NCBI RefSeq assembly: GCF_021699195.1
Contig: NZ_SSXE01000100.1
Span: forward strand, 1-34,628
Length of the DNA: 34,628 nt
Direction: 5' to 3'
Source: Nonomuraea sp. MG754425
Lineage (GTDB): Bacteria > Actinomycetota > Actinomycetes > Streptosporangiales > Streptosporangiaceae
Under the pieces are notes generated by a model that searched no databases, had not been told where the DNA came from, and was given only the letters and a program-made list of their open reading frames with translations. The position numbers were made by a program, and so were the translations under genes. Shown here in pieces: positions 1 to 5,778 of the stretch. How positions within the stretch are numbered: position 1 is the stretch's first letter; every line of letters starts with the position of its first letter.

Positions 1-423
1 GGCCGCGTACCCCTGCCACCCGGGCAGGCCGGCGAGGAAGTCGGGGGAGTCGTACGCCAGCAGCGCGACGGGATTGATCATCGCGAACACCGCGCCCAGC
101 GCGTACGGGACGCTGAGCACGCCGGAGACCACCAGGATCGGCGTGCGGCCCCGGCTCGCGCGGTGCAGCAGCAGCCCGAAGACCGCGTAGGCCACCGCCA
201 CCAGGCCGACGAACGTCGCGGTCCACCAGGTCACCCGCCACGCGTCCACGCCCAGGGAGGTCATCCCCGAGGCGTCGATCCGGCCGCCCGCCCACTCGGG
301 GCCGGCGATCTGGGTCCGCACCGCCGCCCGGATGGCCACGTGGCCGGCTCCCACGTATGCCGCCACCAGGACCGGCCCCAGAGCCGACAGCACCAGCCCG
401 GCCGGTCCGCTCCTCCCCGCCAT
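1..423 (-). CDS. Hypothetical membrane protein, 3' end cut by window edge
   Basis: This reading frame runs off the left edge, so only the first 141 residues are visible. It begins with ATG at 423 and has a purine-rich ribosome binding site (GAGGGGAG) a few bases upstream. The visible part has about three hydrophobic stretches, around residues 8-32, 64-87 and 94-117, separated by short charged loops. This suggests a small multi-pass inner-membrane protein. I do not recognise the family and assign no function. It lies 96 bp downstream of the TetR gene on the same strand, so it may be co-transcribed with and controlled by that regulator. Base composition matches the neighbours. Confidence 0.7.
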   Translation of the reverse strand, partial: MAGRSGPAGLVLSALGPVLVAAYVGAGHVAIRAAVRTQIAGPEWAGGRIDASGMTSLGVDAWRVTWWTATFVGLVAVAYAVFGLLLHRASRGRTPILVVSGVLSVPYALGAVFAMINPVALLAYDSPDFLAGLPGWQGYAA

Positions 424-519
424 CGGCGCTCCCCTCTCGCCCGTCGTCGCGTGGAACAGCTTCTCAGACAGTGCGCGGAACTTTCCAACCGAGAGGCGGC
501 GAACCGGACGCGGCTTCCG

Positions 520-1125
520 TCAGTCGAGCGAACGCAGACCGGCGATCGCGACCTCGGCCCCGAGGCGGGCGGTGTCGACGAGGTCCTGCAACGAGTTCTG
601 GTGCTCCAGGTTGGTCATCACCGTCAGCTTGATCGCCCCGACCAGCGCCCCCACCGCCGCCGACGCCTCCACCGGCGTCAGCCGGGGGAACGCCTCGTAC
701 AGCGCCTTGGCCAGCTTCACCTGGGTGTCGAACAGCAGCAGCAGCGCCCGTGCCTGCAACGCGGGCTCGGTGAGGATCAGCCGCACGCGCAGCGCCGAGT
801 CCTCGAACGAGATGTCCTCGTAGGAGGCCATGTGCCGGAAGCTCTCGTCGATGAGCCTCATCAGCACGCCGGTGACCGTCTCGTCGGGCCGCCTGCTCCT
901 GAGGATCGTCTCCGCCAGCTCCAGCCGGGACGGGGTGTCGTAGAAGACCACGTCCTCCTTGCCGGCGAAGTAGCTGAAGAAGGTGCGGGTCGAGACGTCC
1001 GCCTGCGCGGCGATCTCCGCGAGCGTGGTCTCCTCGTAGCCCTTCTCCGCGAACAGCCGGAGCGCCGACTCGATCAGCGCCTGGCGTGTGCGCTGCTTCT
1101 TGCGCTCCCGCAGTCCTTCCACCAT
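520..1125 (-). CDS. TetR/AcrR-family transcriptional regulator
   Basis: The protein has about 201 residues, with a TetR-type N-terminal helix-turn-helix at roughly residues 10-55 (RQALIESALRLFAEKGYEET, then the recognition segment ADVSTRTFFSYFAGKED). The C-terminal helical part would be the ligand and dimer domain; its ligand cannot be told from sequence. I chose ATG 1125 over the GTG six codons upstream (1143) because a -10 hexamer TATAGT ends seven bases before the ATG, which implies a leaderless transcript starting at or next to it. The gene is divergent from the P450-ferredoxin pair, and a short palindrome lies between them. It probably represses that pair and itself. This is inference from arrangement only. 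Confidence 0.88.
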   Translation of the reverse strand: MVEGLRERKKQRTRQALIESALRLFAEKGYEETTLAEIAAQADVSTRTFFSYFAGKEDVVFYDTPSRLELAETILRSRRPDETVTGVLMRLIDESFRHMASYEDISFEDSALRVRLILTEPALQARALLLLFDTQVKLAKALYEAFPRLTPVEASAAVGALVGAIKLTVMTNLEHQNSLQDLVDTARLGAEVAIAGLRSLD

Positions 1126-1131
1126 GTCGGA

Positions 1132-1160
1132 ACTATACTGCACGCCCTTATTCTTTTCAC
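1132..1160 (-). promoter_or_regulatory. Predicted promoter of the TetR gene (leaderless)
   Basis: Read on the minus strand, GTGAAA (1160-1155) is followed by a 17-bp spacer and TATAGT (1137-1132), which differs from TATAAT at one base. The expected transcription start falls at the ATG at 1125, so the mRNA would have almost no leader. The -35 match is only 4 of 6. Confidence 0.5.
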
Positions 1161-1164
1161 CCGT

Positions 1165-1176
1165 TGCAATTTTGCA
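1165..1176. promoter_or_regulatory. Candidate TetR operator palindrome
   Basis: TGCAATTTTGCA has 5-bp inverted arms (TGCAA/TTGCA) around a TT centre. It lies between the divergent TetR and P450 genes, in an AT-rich patch unlike the surrounding DNA. Divergent TetR repressors usually bind such intergenic palindromes. The arms are short, so this is tentative. Confidence 0.35.
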
Positions 1177-1220
1177 CTGATTGATGTTTTCTGGAGGGGA
1201 GAGCCTGGAAGGAGCGGAAC

Positions 1221-2417
1221 ATGTCCGAACTCACTCTGCCCACCATCCGCCAGCGCCCGCTCGACCCGCCCGACGAGCTCAAAGAGCTGCGGCAACAGGC
1301 GGCGATCCACCGCATGACCTACGCCGACGGCCACCAGGGCTGGCTCGTCACCGGCTACGCGGCGGCCCGCGCGGTCCTGGCGAGCCCGCACTTCAGCAAC
1401 ACGCCCGACGACATGCACCCCCCGATCGACTCCAGCAGGATGCGGGCGGTGGCCGACGGGGGGAAGCTCAAGGTGCCGCCCGGGTTCTTCCTGCGCATGG
1501 ACCCGCCCGAGCACACCCGCTTCCGCAAGCTGCTGACCGGGCAGTTCACGGTGCGGCGGATGAAGATGCTCGAACCGCGGATCGCCGAGATCACCGACGC
1601 CTGCCTCGACGCCATGGAGGCCGCCGGGCCGTCCGTGGACCTCGTCCAGGAGTTCGCGCTGCCGATCCCGTCGCTGGTGATCTGCGAGCTGCTCGGGGTG
1701 CCGTACGAGGAGCGCGTGCAGTTCCAGGCCAACACCAAGGTGCTGGCCAACCTGGAGACCAAGGTCGAGGACGCGATCGCGGCGCTCGGCAACATCACGG
1801 CGTACCTGCACGGATTGGTCCAGCGCAAGCGCAAGGAGCCCGCCGACGACCTGCTCAGCGGGCTCGTCGAGAGCGGGGAGCTGACCGACGAGGAGCTCAC
1901 CGGGGTCGGCATGCTGCTGCTCGTCGCCGGGCACGAGACGACCGCGAACATGCTCGGGCTGGGGACGTACGCGCTGCTCACGAACCCCGCCCAGCTCGCC
2001 GCCATGCGTGACGACCCGTCGGTCGCCGAGAACGGCGTCGAGGAACTGCTGCGCTACCTCACGATCATCCACCTCGGCCCGATCCGCACCGCGCTCCAGG
2101 ACGTCGAGATCGAGGGCGCCTCGATCAAGGCCGGCGAGACGATCACCCTCCACCTGCCCACTGTCAACCGCGACTCCTCCCGGTTCCCCGACGGCGACCA
2201 GCTCGACGTCTCCCGGCCCGCGAGCGGTCACCTGAGCTTCGGCCACGGCATCCACCAGTGCCTCGGCCAGCAGCTCGCCCGCGCGGAGATGCGCATCGCC
2301 TACCCTGCGCTGCTGCGCCGCTTTCCTGGCCTACGCTTGGCCGTAACGCCCGCGGAGGTGCCGATGCGCTCAGACATGAGCATTTACGGAGTGCACCGCC
2401 TCCCTGTCACTTGGTAG
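1221..2417 (+). CDS. Cytochrome P450 (bacterial class I, CYP105-like)
   Basis: This 398-residue protein is a soluble haem monooxygenase of usual bacterial length. Visible landmarks are the oxygen-activating I-helix motif AGHETT (about residues 236-241), the K-helix ExxR (EELLR, about 273-277) and the haem-ligand loop FGHGIHQCLG with the thiolate Cys347. The proton-relay acid-alcohol pair (ET in AGHETT) is intact, so the enzyme should be active. The substrate is unknown. ATG 1221 is preceded by a strong ribosome binding site (GGAAGGAG). Six bases after its stop lies a ferredoxin gene, the likely electron donor. No ferredoxin reductase is encoded nearby, so one must come from elsewhere. A CYP105-like assignment is from general resemblance only. 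Confidence 0.95.
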   Translation: MSELTLPTIRQRPLDPPDELKELRQQAAIHRMTYADGHQGWLVTGYAAARAVLASPHFSNTPDDMHPPIDSSRMRAVADGGKLKVPPGFFLRMDPPEHTRFRKLLTGQFTVRRMKMLEPRIAEITDACLDAMEAAGPSVDLVQEFALPIPSLVICELLGVPYEERVQFQANTKVLANLETKVEDAIAALGNITAYLHGLVQRKRKEPADDLLSGLVESGELTDEELTGVGMLLLVAGHETTANMLGLGTYALLTNPAQLAAMRDDPSVAENGVEELLRYLTIIHLGPIRTALQDVEIEGASIKAGETITLHLPTVNRDSSRFPDGDQLDVSRPASGHLSFGHGIHQCLGQQLARAEMRIAYPALLRRFPGLRLAVTPAEVPMRSDMSIYGVHRLPVTW

Positions 2418-2423
2418 GTCGCG

Positions 2424-2618
2424 ATGGAAATCCAGGCAGATACGACGGTGTGCATCGGCGCGGGAATGTGCGCGCTGACGGTGCCGAAGGTGTTCGACCA
2501 GAGCGAGGAAGAGGGCACGGTGGTGCTCCTGCAGGACGTGCCGCCGCAGGAGCTGGAGGAAGCCGTGCGCCGCGCTGTGACGCTCTGCCCGTCGGGAGCC
2601 ATCTCGATCTCGCCCTGA
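2424..2618 (+). CDS. [3Fe-4S] ferredoxin, P450 redox partner
   Basis: This 64-residue acidic ferredoxin has the single-cluster pattern of Streptomyces-type P450 ferredoxins. The ligands are Cys10, Cys16 and Cys55 (the last in CPSGAI). The position usually filled by a fourth cysteine in [4Fe-4S] proteins is Gly/Ala here (CIGAGMC), so a [3Fe-4S] cluster is expected. The gene starts six bases after the P450 stop; its GGTAGG ribosome binding site lies inside the end of the P450 gene, so the two are almost certainly co-transcribed and coupled. Its job would be to pass electrons from an unlinked ferredoxin reductase to the P450. Confidence 0.93.
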   Translation: MEIQADTTVCIGAGMCALTVPKVFDQSEEEGTVVLLQDVPPQELEEAVRRAVTLCPSGAISISP

Positions 2619-2640
2619 CATCGTCTTGACACACCGCCTC

Positions 2641-2679
2641 GCCGTCGCCGCGGCCCGATTCTCGCGGCGGCGGCTTTTT
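2641..2679 (+). terminator. Rho-independent terminator after the P450-ferredoxin operon
   Basis: A 12-bp stem (GCCGTCGCCGCG with CGCGGCGGCGGC, one G·U pair) with a 10-base loop is followed by TTTTT. It begins 22 bases after the ferredoxin stop codon. Confidence 0.85.
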
Positions 2680-2775
2680 CGTGCGCGCCGCCCGGTCCGC
2701 CCGGTCCGACCTGCTCGGTTCGCGGTACGGCCGGACGGCCTCCGTCGCGCGTCGATGCTTTCCCTTCATGGTCAT

Positions 2776-2789
2776 CGAACCTATGTTCG
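2776..2789. promoter_or_regulatory. LexA (SOS) box 1
   Basis: CGAACCTATGTTCG is a perfect match to the Gram-positive and actinobacterial LexA consensus CGAAC-N4-GTTCG. It sits 8 bp upstream of a consensus -35 hexamer. Confidence 0.75.
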
Positions 2790-2797
2790 TGGATCGG

Positions 2798-2827
2798 TTG
2801 ACAGCGGGGCGTGATCGAAATTATGTT
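2798..2827 (+). promoter_or_regulatory. Predicted SOS-controlled promoter
   Basis: TTGACA (2798-2803) is a perfect -35 hexamer. It is followed by 18 bp and TATGTT (2822-2827) as the -10. LexA box 2 overlaps the -10 and box 1 lies just upstream of the -35, so LexA bound at both would block RNA polymerase. The expected start of transcription is about 2834-2835, at a GTG codon. Confidence 0.6.
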
Positions 2828-2829
2828 CG
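2816..2829. promoter_or_regulatory. LexA (SOS) box 2, one mismatch
   Basis: CGAAATTATGTTCG matches CGAAC-N4-GTTCG at nine of ten positions, with a flanking T and A that extend the palindrome (TCGAA...TTCGA). It overlaps the predicted -10. Spacing from box 1 is 40 bp centre to centre, about four helical turns. Confidence 0.65.
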
Positions 2830-2834
2830 ACCTA

Positions 2835-2897
2835 GTGACGGTGAGGCTCGCGGCTCAACGTCACCCGGACCTGATCGCGGGCCGTGCGCTTCCCTAG
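2835..2897 (+). CDS. Possible leaderless 20-residue ORF (speculative)
   Basis: A GTG at the predicted transcription start opens a 20-codon frame that ends with TAG inside the loop of the hairpin at 2870-2917. An in-frame ATG at 2823 overlaps the -10 and so is unlikely to be used. The peptide is basic and not hydrophobic, with the segment AAQRHPDLIAGR. It could be a leader peptide, the decayed start of a lost SOS gene, or chance. No family is recognised. Confidence 0.2.
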   Translation: MTVRLAAQRHPDLIAGRALP

Positions 2898-2917
2898 GCG
2901 AACGGCCCGCGGTCAGG
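2870..2917 (+). other. Long hairpin in the SOS-box leader
   Basis: Two 16-base arms (2870-2885 and 2902-2917) pair with a single G·U wobble around a 16-base loop. There is no U tract, so it is not a classic terminator on either strand. It lies between the SOS promoter and the HEPN-like gene and could attenuate or process that transcript. Confidence 0.6.
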
Positions 2918-3100
2918 CTCCACGGGCGGAGGGCGCGTCCTCGTCGTCGGCGGAGACGATCGGGCGTGTCCTGGCCGGACGGGGAGAGGGGAAGCTCCTC
3001 GTCCGGCCGGCCCGGCGGAAATGTCGGTGGCGTCTGCGATTGTTGGCTCCACCGGCGGAGACGCCGGCCGCCGCCCACGACTCCAGAGGAGGCGCGCAAG

Positions 3101-3547
3101 ATGGCACCACGGCCTAGAGAAACGCCCGGGCCCCGGCTGTCGGCTGCGGTTCGGGCACACCTGACCGATTCACGTTCCTGTCTGGCGGAAGCGGCCGGCG
3201 CCCGAACTCCGGCGTCCCGCTACGTGGCCGCCCACCTGGCGGCCCTGCGCGCGGCGGCGGCGATCCTGGCCGCCCGTCCGAAGCCCATGGAAGGCCGGCG
3301 CAGGCGGCTGCGCAGCGCCTGGGAGCTGTTGCCGGAGGCGGAGCCGCACCTGGCGCAGTGGGCCGCCTACTTCGCCACGACCGCCGCCAAGCGCGCCGCC
3401 GCGGAGGCGGGCATGGTGCGCCGGGTCAGCGCGGCCGACGCCGACGAGATCCTCGCCGAGGCCGAGACGTTCGTCTCGACCATCGAGGGCCTGCTGGGCG
3501 TCCCGAGCCAGCCGCAACTTCCGGGCAGCGTGCCGCTGGCCGGCTGA
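3101..3547 (+). CDS. Small helical protein, HEPN-like (SAV_6107-type)
   Basis: This is a 148-residue, Ala/Arg-rich, all-helical protein. It resembles the actinobacterial SAV_6107-type HEPN family, which I recall from sequence impression and could not check. The segment RYVAAH (residues 40-45) fits the HEPN Rx4-6H nuclease-type motif, so RNA cleavage is possible but unproven. ATG 3101 was chosen because AGAGGAGG lies just upstream; the frame is open further up but looks non-coding there. The nearest upstream promoter, about 270 bp away, carries two LexA boxes, which suggests DNA-damage induction. It has no partner gene: the nearest downstream gene, bldD, is convergent. Confidence 0.7.
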   Translation: MAPRPRETPGPRLSAAVRAHLTDSRSCLAEAAGARTPASRYVAAHLAALRAAAAILAARPKPMEGRRRRLRSAWELLPEAEPHLAQWAAYFATTAAKRAAAEAGMVRRVSAADADEILAEAETFVSTIEGLLGVPSQPQLPGSVPLAG

Positions 3548-3837
3548 GTCTCGCGGGTGCGCATCACGACGGTCGCCGATGCCGGTGGCCGGGAGAACGC
3601 GTGCGCGCCAGGTGCCGCCGCGGCAGGTGTCGCGGACGCACGCCGACCGGTCGGCTCCGGGCTCCGGTGAGGGCCCCTGCGACCGGGGTCGAGTGTCGAT
3701 CCCGGCATGCCACGACCAGGTCCGAGACGGGTCCGCCCTGGCCGCGGTCCTGCGCCGTGCTGCGCGCCCGGCAGGCTCCCCATGGCTGACATCTAACCGT
3801 TCGTGGCGGTATGGCCCCTCTGCGGCGCTACGGCTCC

Positions 3838-3864
3838 CCTCCGAAGCCTCCGAAGCCTCCGAAG
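3838..3864. repeat. Three tandem copies of a 9-bp unit (CCTCCGAAG)
   Basis: Three head-to-tail copies of CCTCCGAAG occur in non-coding DNA, with no variation between copies. Function unknown; slipped-strand expansion is the simplest origin. Confidence 0.8.
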
Positions 3865-4065
3865 GCAAAACGGCCCTCCAGCGGGTGTGCGTGCTGCTGC
3901 GGCCCGTCTACGGGCCGTCAAGGGGAATGTGCGGCGGCTTCCCGACGCGAGGGACGGCCGGGGCGGGATCGTGCCCGCGGTGCGGGTCGTGGAACGCGAA
4001 AGACCGCCGGCGCCCAGGGCCTTCGTGAGCCCCGGGCGCGGCGGCGTGAGCAACCAGGCCGGCCA

Positions 4066-4091
4066 GGCTCGCCGTCACGCGACGGCGAGCC
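4066..4091 (-). terminator. Probable terminator of bldD
   Basis: A perfect 11-bp stem (GGCTCGCCGTC/GACGGCGAGCC) with a 4-base loop starts 24 bases past the bldD stop codon. It lacks a U tract, as do many actinobacterial terminators. A second, imperfect hairpin at 4005-4043 lies just beyond. Confidence 0.65.
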
Positions 4092-4114
4092 CTCGGACGG
4101 CGGGCCTCAAGGTG

Positions 4115-4609
4115 TCAGAACGACTCCACGGCCCGGCGCGCCTCGGCGTCGAGGACGCCCCAGCTGATGAGTTCCTCGGTCAGCTCGCTCGGCGACTTGT
4201 CGTAGATCACGGCCAGGGAGCGCAGGTCCTCCTGGCGGATCGACAGCACCTTGCCGTTGTAGTCGCCACGCTGGCTCTGGATGGTGGCGGCGTACCTGGC
4301 CAGGGCGCCGGCCTTCTCCTTGGGCAGCGTCGCGAGCCGCTCCAGGTCGATCACAAGCTTGGGTGTCGGCCCGAGCGGGCTGGGGGCGGCTCCGCCCGGC
4401 AGCAGCTCGGAGACGGGCACCCCGTAGAAGTCGGCAAGCTCGGCAAGCTTCTGCACGGTCACCGCTCTGTCGCCACGCTCATACGAGCCCACGACTACGG
4501 CTTTCCACCTGCCACGCGACTTCTCTTCGACTCCATGCAGGGACAGGCCCTGCTGGGTGCGGATGGCGCGGAGTCGTGCACCCAGCGACTTTGCGTACTC
4601 AGACGGCAT
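4115..4609 (-). CDS. bldD: Developmental master regulator BldD
   Basis: This 164-residue protein closely matches Streptomyces BldD along its whole length. The N-terminal XRE-type helix-turn-helix spans about residues 8-70, with the near-invariant WKAVVVGSYERGDRAVTV segment at 35-52. The C-terminal domain (about 82-160) keeps the cyclic-di-GMP signature in the same numbering as S. coelicolor: R114-G-D116, eight residues, then R125-Q-E-D128. In Streptomyces, c-di-GMP-driven dimers of BldD repress sporulation genes during vegetative growth. A promoter and a near-consensus BldD box lie about 150 bp upstream. It sits downstream of the arc operon on the same strand but probably uses its own promoter. 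Lineage identity is firm; the regulon here is inferred. Confidence 0.97.
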   Translation of the reverse strand: MPSEYAKSLGARLRAIRTQQGLSLHGVEEKSRGRWKAVVVGSYERGDRAVTVQKLAELADFYGVPVSELLPGGAAPSPLGPTPKLVIDLERLATLPKEKAGALARYAATIQSQRGDYNGKVLSIRQEDLRSLAVIYDKSPSELTEELISWGVLDAEARRAVESF

Positions 4610-4691
4610 CGTGTGGCCCCCCGGCTCTCGTATGTAGCGCTCTCAGTAGATTGTGCTCCCTTGCGGCATATGCCCCGGCCACCGGGGGGTC

Positions 4692-4711
4692 TGGTGCCAG
4701 ACTCGGCACCA
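4692..4711. repeat. Inverted repeat in the bldD leader
   Basis: TGGTGCC and GGCACCA flank a 6-bp centre (AGACTC) within the predicted bldD 5' untranslated region. It could be an operator or an RNA hairpin; nothing decides between them. Confidence 0.4.
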
Positions 4712-4757
4712 TCGGTAGCCATGGCCCTGGGTTTACCCCAGAACGCCGCGCGGTGTG

Positions 4758-4772
4758 GTTACGCACAGTGAC
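4758..4772. promoter_or_regulatory. BldD box (autoregulatory operator of bldD)
   Basis: GTTACGCACAGTGAC matches the published BldD consensus (nTnACnC(A/T)GnGTnAn) at seven of eight specified bases; the exception is C for the central G. It overlaps the start of transcription expected from the bldD promoter, and BldD represses its own gene in Streptomyces, so autorepression is likely here. Confidence 0.7.
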
Positions 4773-4799
4773 GGTAAAGGGGTGGACGCCTAAGGTCAA
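4771..4799 (-). promoter_or_regulatory. Predicted bldD promoter
   Basis: On the minus strand, TTGACC (4799-4794), a 17-bp spacer and TACCGT (4776-4771) make a good housekeeping-type promoter. It gives a leader of about 155 bases. The region 4610-4911 otherwise holds no gene. Confidence 0.6.
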
Positions 4800-4911
4800 G
4801 CTGATTGGAAAAAAGATGCCGAATCCGGTCCGGTATGGAACGCCACTTACGCCCCTCATGTCCCACTGGCAACGGTGACTTCGTCCGATTTTGACGGGAA
4901 ATTCCCCCCGG

Positions 4912-5778
4912 TCAGGGACGCCGGGTGAGAATCATGACCGGGCAGGTCGCAGCCCTGATGATCTTGATTGAGGTGTCCCCGAGGAAGACCCGCCTGAGTG
5001 GCCCGGTGTCACTGGAAGCGCATATGATCATCTCGCCGGGCAGCCACGAGGTCGTGCCGAGCGCCTGGGCCACGTTGCGGCCCTCCAGCACCTCGACCTC
5101 CACGAGCCGCCCCGGCCGCCGGCCCCGCGCCGCCGCGTCCAGATCGGCCGCGGCCTGGTCGCGCAGGCGTACGAGCATCTCTTCCTCGATCCTCGCCCGC
5201 CTGCCGCTGCTGATCACCAGCGTGACCAGCCGCAGCGGCACGTCGAGCGCCGCGGCCAGGCCGGCCGCGTCCCTGACCGCCGAGTCGCAACCGGGGCCGC
5301 GGCGGTAGGCGACGGTCAGGCGGTCGAAGGAGGCCGGCGACTCGGCGCCGTAACCGCGCGGCGCGAGCAGGACGGGGACGGAGGAGGAATGCAGGAGCTG
5401 GTCGGCCGTGCTGCCCACCGAGACACGCCCCCTGCCGCCGCCCGGGGCCGAGCCGATCACCACGACGTCGGCCGCGCGCCGGCGCGCCAGCTCGACCAGC
5501 CCGCGCCCGCTGCCCCTGTGGGTGTGCGTGACGTACTCGGCCCGTCCGCCCGCCAGCTCGCGCGCCTGGGCGAGCGTCGCCTCGGCCTGCTCGCGCAGAT
5601 AGGCGCGCCAGGCGCTCTCCTCGGCCCTGGCGGGCCCCGGCGTCGTACGGGCGGGCGGCTGGACGGTCGCCACCGTCAGGCGCGCGTGCGCCCGCTCGCT
5701 GAGCAGCACGGCCAGGGCGAGCCCGTCACGCCCCCCGTTCCCCGGGACGTATCCGGCCAGCACGTCGTCGAGCTTCAT
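4912..5778 (-). CDS. Universal stress protein with two Usp domains
   Basis: The protein has 288 residues made of two tandem Usp (UspA-like) domains, about 1-142 and 150-288. The first carries a glycine-rich nucleotide-binding run (VVIGSAPGG...GSTADQLL, about 107-129), which fits the ATP-binding G-x2-G-x9-G(S/T) pattern. The second has a weaker version ending SIKIIRAATCPVMIL. Its start ATG directly abuts the permease stop (TGAATG), so the two are translationally coupled. Usp proteins are often found beside APC transporters in actinobacteria and may sense nucleotide or energy state; here the link to an ATP-yielding arginine pathway is suggestive. The exact role is unknown. Confidence 0.88.
   Translation of the reverse strand: MKLDDVLAGYVPGNGGRDGLALAVLLSERAHARLTVATVQPPARTTPGPARAEESAWRAYLREQAEATLAQARELAGGRAEYVTHTHRGSGRGLVELARRRAADVVVIGSAPGGGRGRVSVGSTADQLLHSSSVPVLLAPRGYGAESPASFDRLTVAYRRGPGCDSAVRDAAGLAAALDVPLRLVTLVISSGRRARIEEEMLVRLRDQAAADLDAAARGRRPGRLVEVEVLEGRNVAQALGTTSWLPGEMIICASSDTGPLRRVFLGDTSIKIIRAATCPVMILTRRP

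Larger units (their letters stand above)
2680..3100. other. Intergenic region with SOS-type promoter, short ORF and hairpins
   Basis: This 421-bp stretch has no long credible gene. It holds two LexA-type boxes on a promoter (2776-2830), a possible 20-codon ORF (2835-2897), a 16-bp-stem hairpin (2870-2917) and a small hairpin closed by GAGA (stem CCGGCG/CGCCGG, 3052-3067) just before the ribosome binding site of the HEPN-like gene. The long frame that spans it has poor actinomycete codon character until the ATG at 3101. Confidence 0.6.
3548..4114. other. Intergenic region between convergent HEPN-like gene and bldD
   Basis: This 567-bp stretch has no frame with convincing coding character on either strand. 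It holds three tandem CCTCCGAAG copies (about 3838-3864), a short perfect palindrome (CGGCCCGT-CT-ACGGGCCG, 3900-3917), a longer imperfect GC hairpin (4005-4043) and the likely bldD terminator (4066-4091). A weak sigma-70-like pair (CTGACA 3786-3791, 18 bp, TATGGC 3810-3815) lies just before the tandem repeat. It may be decayed gene sequence; nothing identifies the source. Confidence 0.5.

Noticed and set aside
1074..2255. Long 393-codon open frame on the minus strand opposite the P450 gene
   Set aside because: It is an antisense shadow of a firmly identified P450; its composition (Val/Gly/Arg/His-rich) is typical of antisense frames in high-GC DNA.
2681..3100. Upstream extension of the HEPN-like gene by 140 codons
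   Set aside because: The translated extension is Arg/Pro-rich without conserved character and passes through a promoter, LexA boxes and a hairpin. A good ribosome binding site marks ATG 3101 instead.
3838..3864. CRISPR-like repeat
   Set aside because: Units are only 9 bp with no spacers and no cas genes nearby; it is a simple tandem repeat.
3579..4028. Plus-strand frame of 149 codons in the HEPN-bldD gap, and overlapping frames on both strands
   Set aside because: No ribosome binding site, no recognisable motif and poor codon bias; the frames read through tandem repeats and hairpins.
4860..4911. Terminator after the Usp gene
   Set aside because: Only a short GGGAAATTCCC-like palindrome is present, with no stable stem or U tract, so read-through to bldD cannot be excluded.
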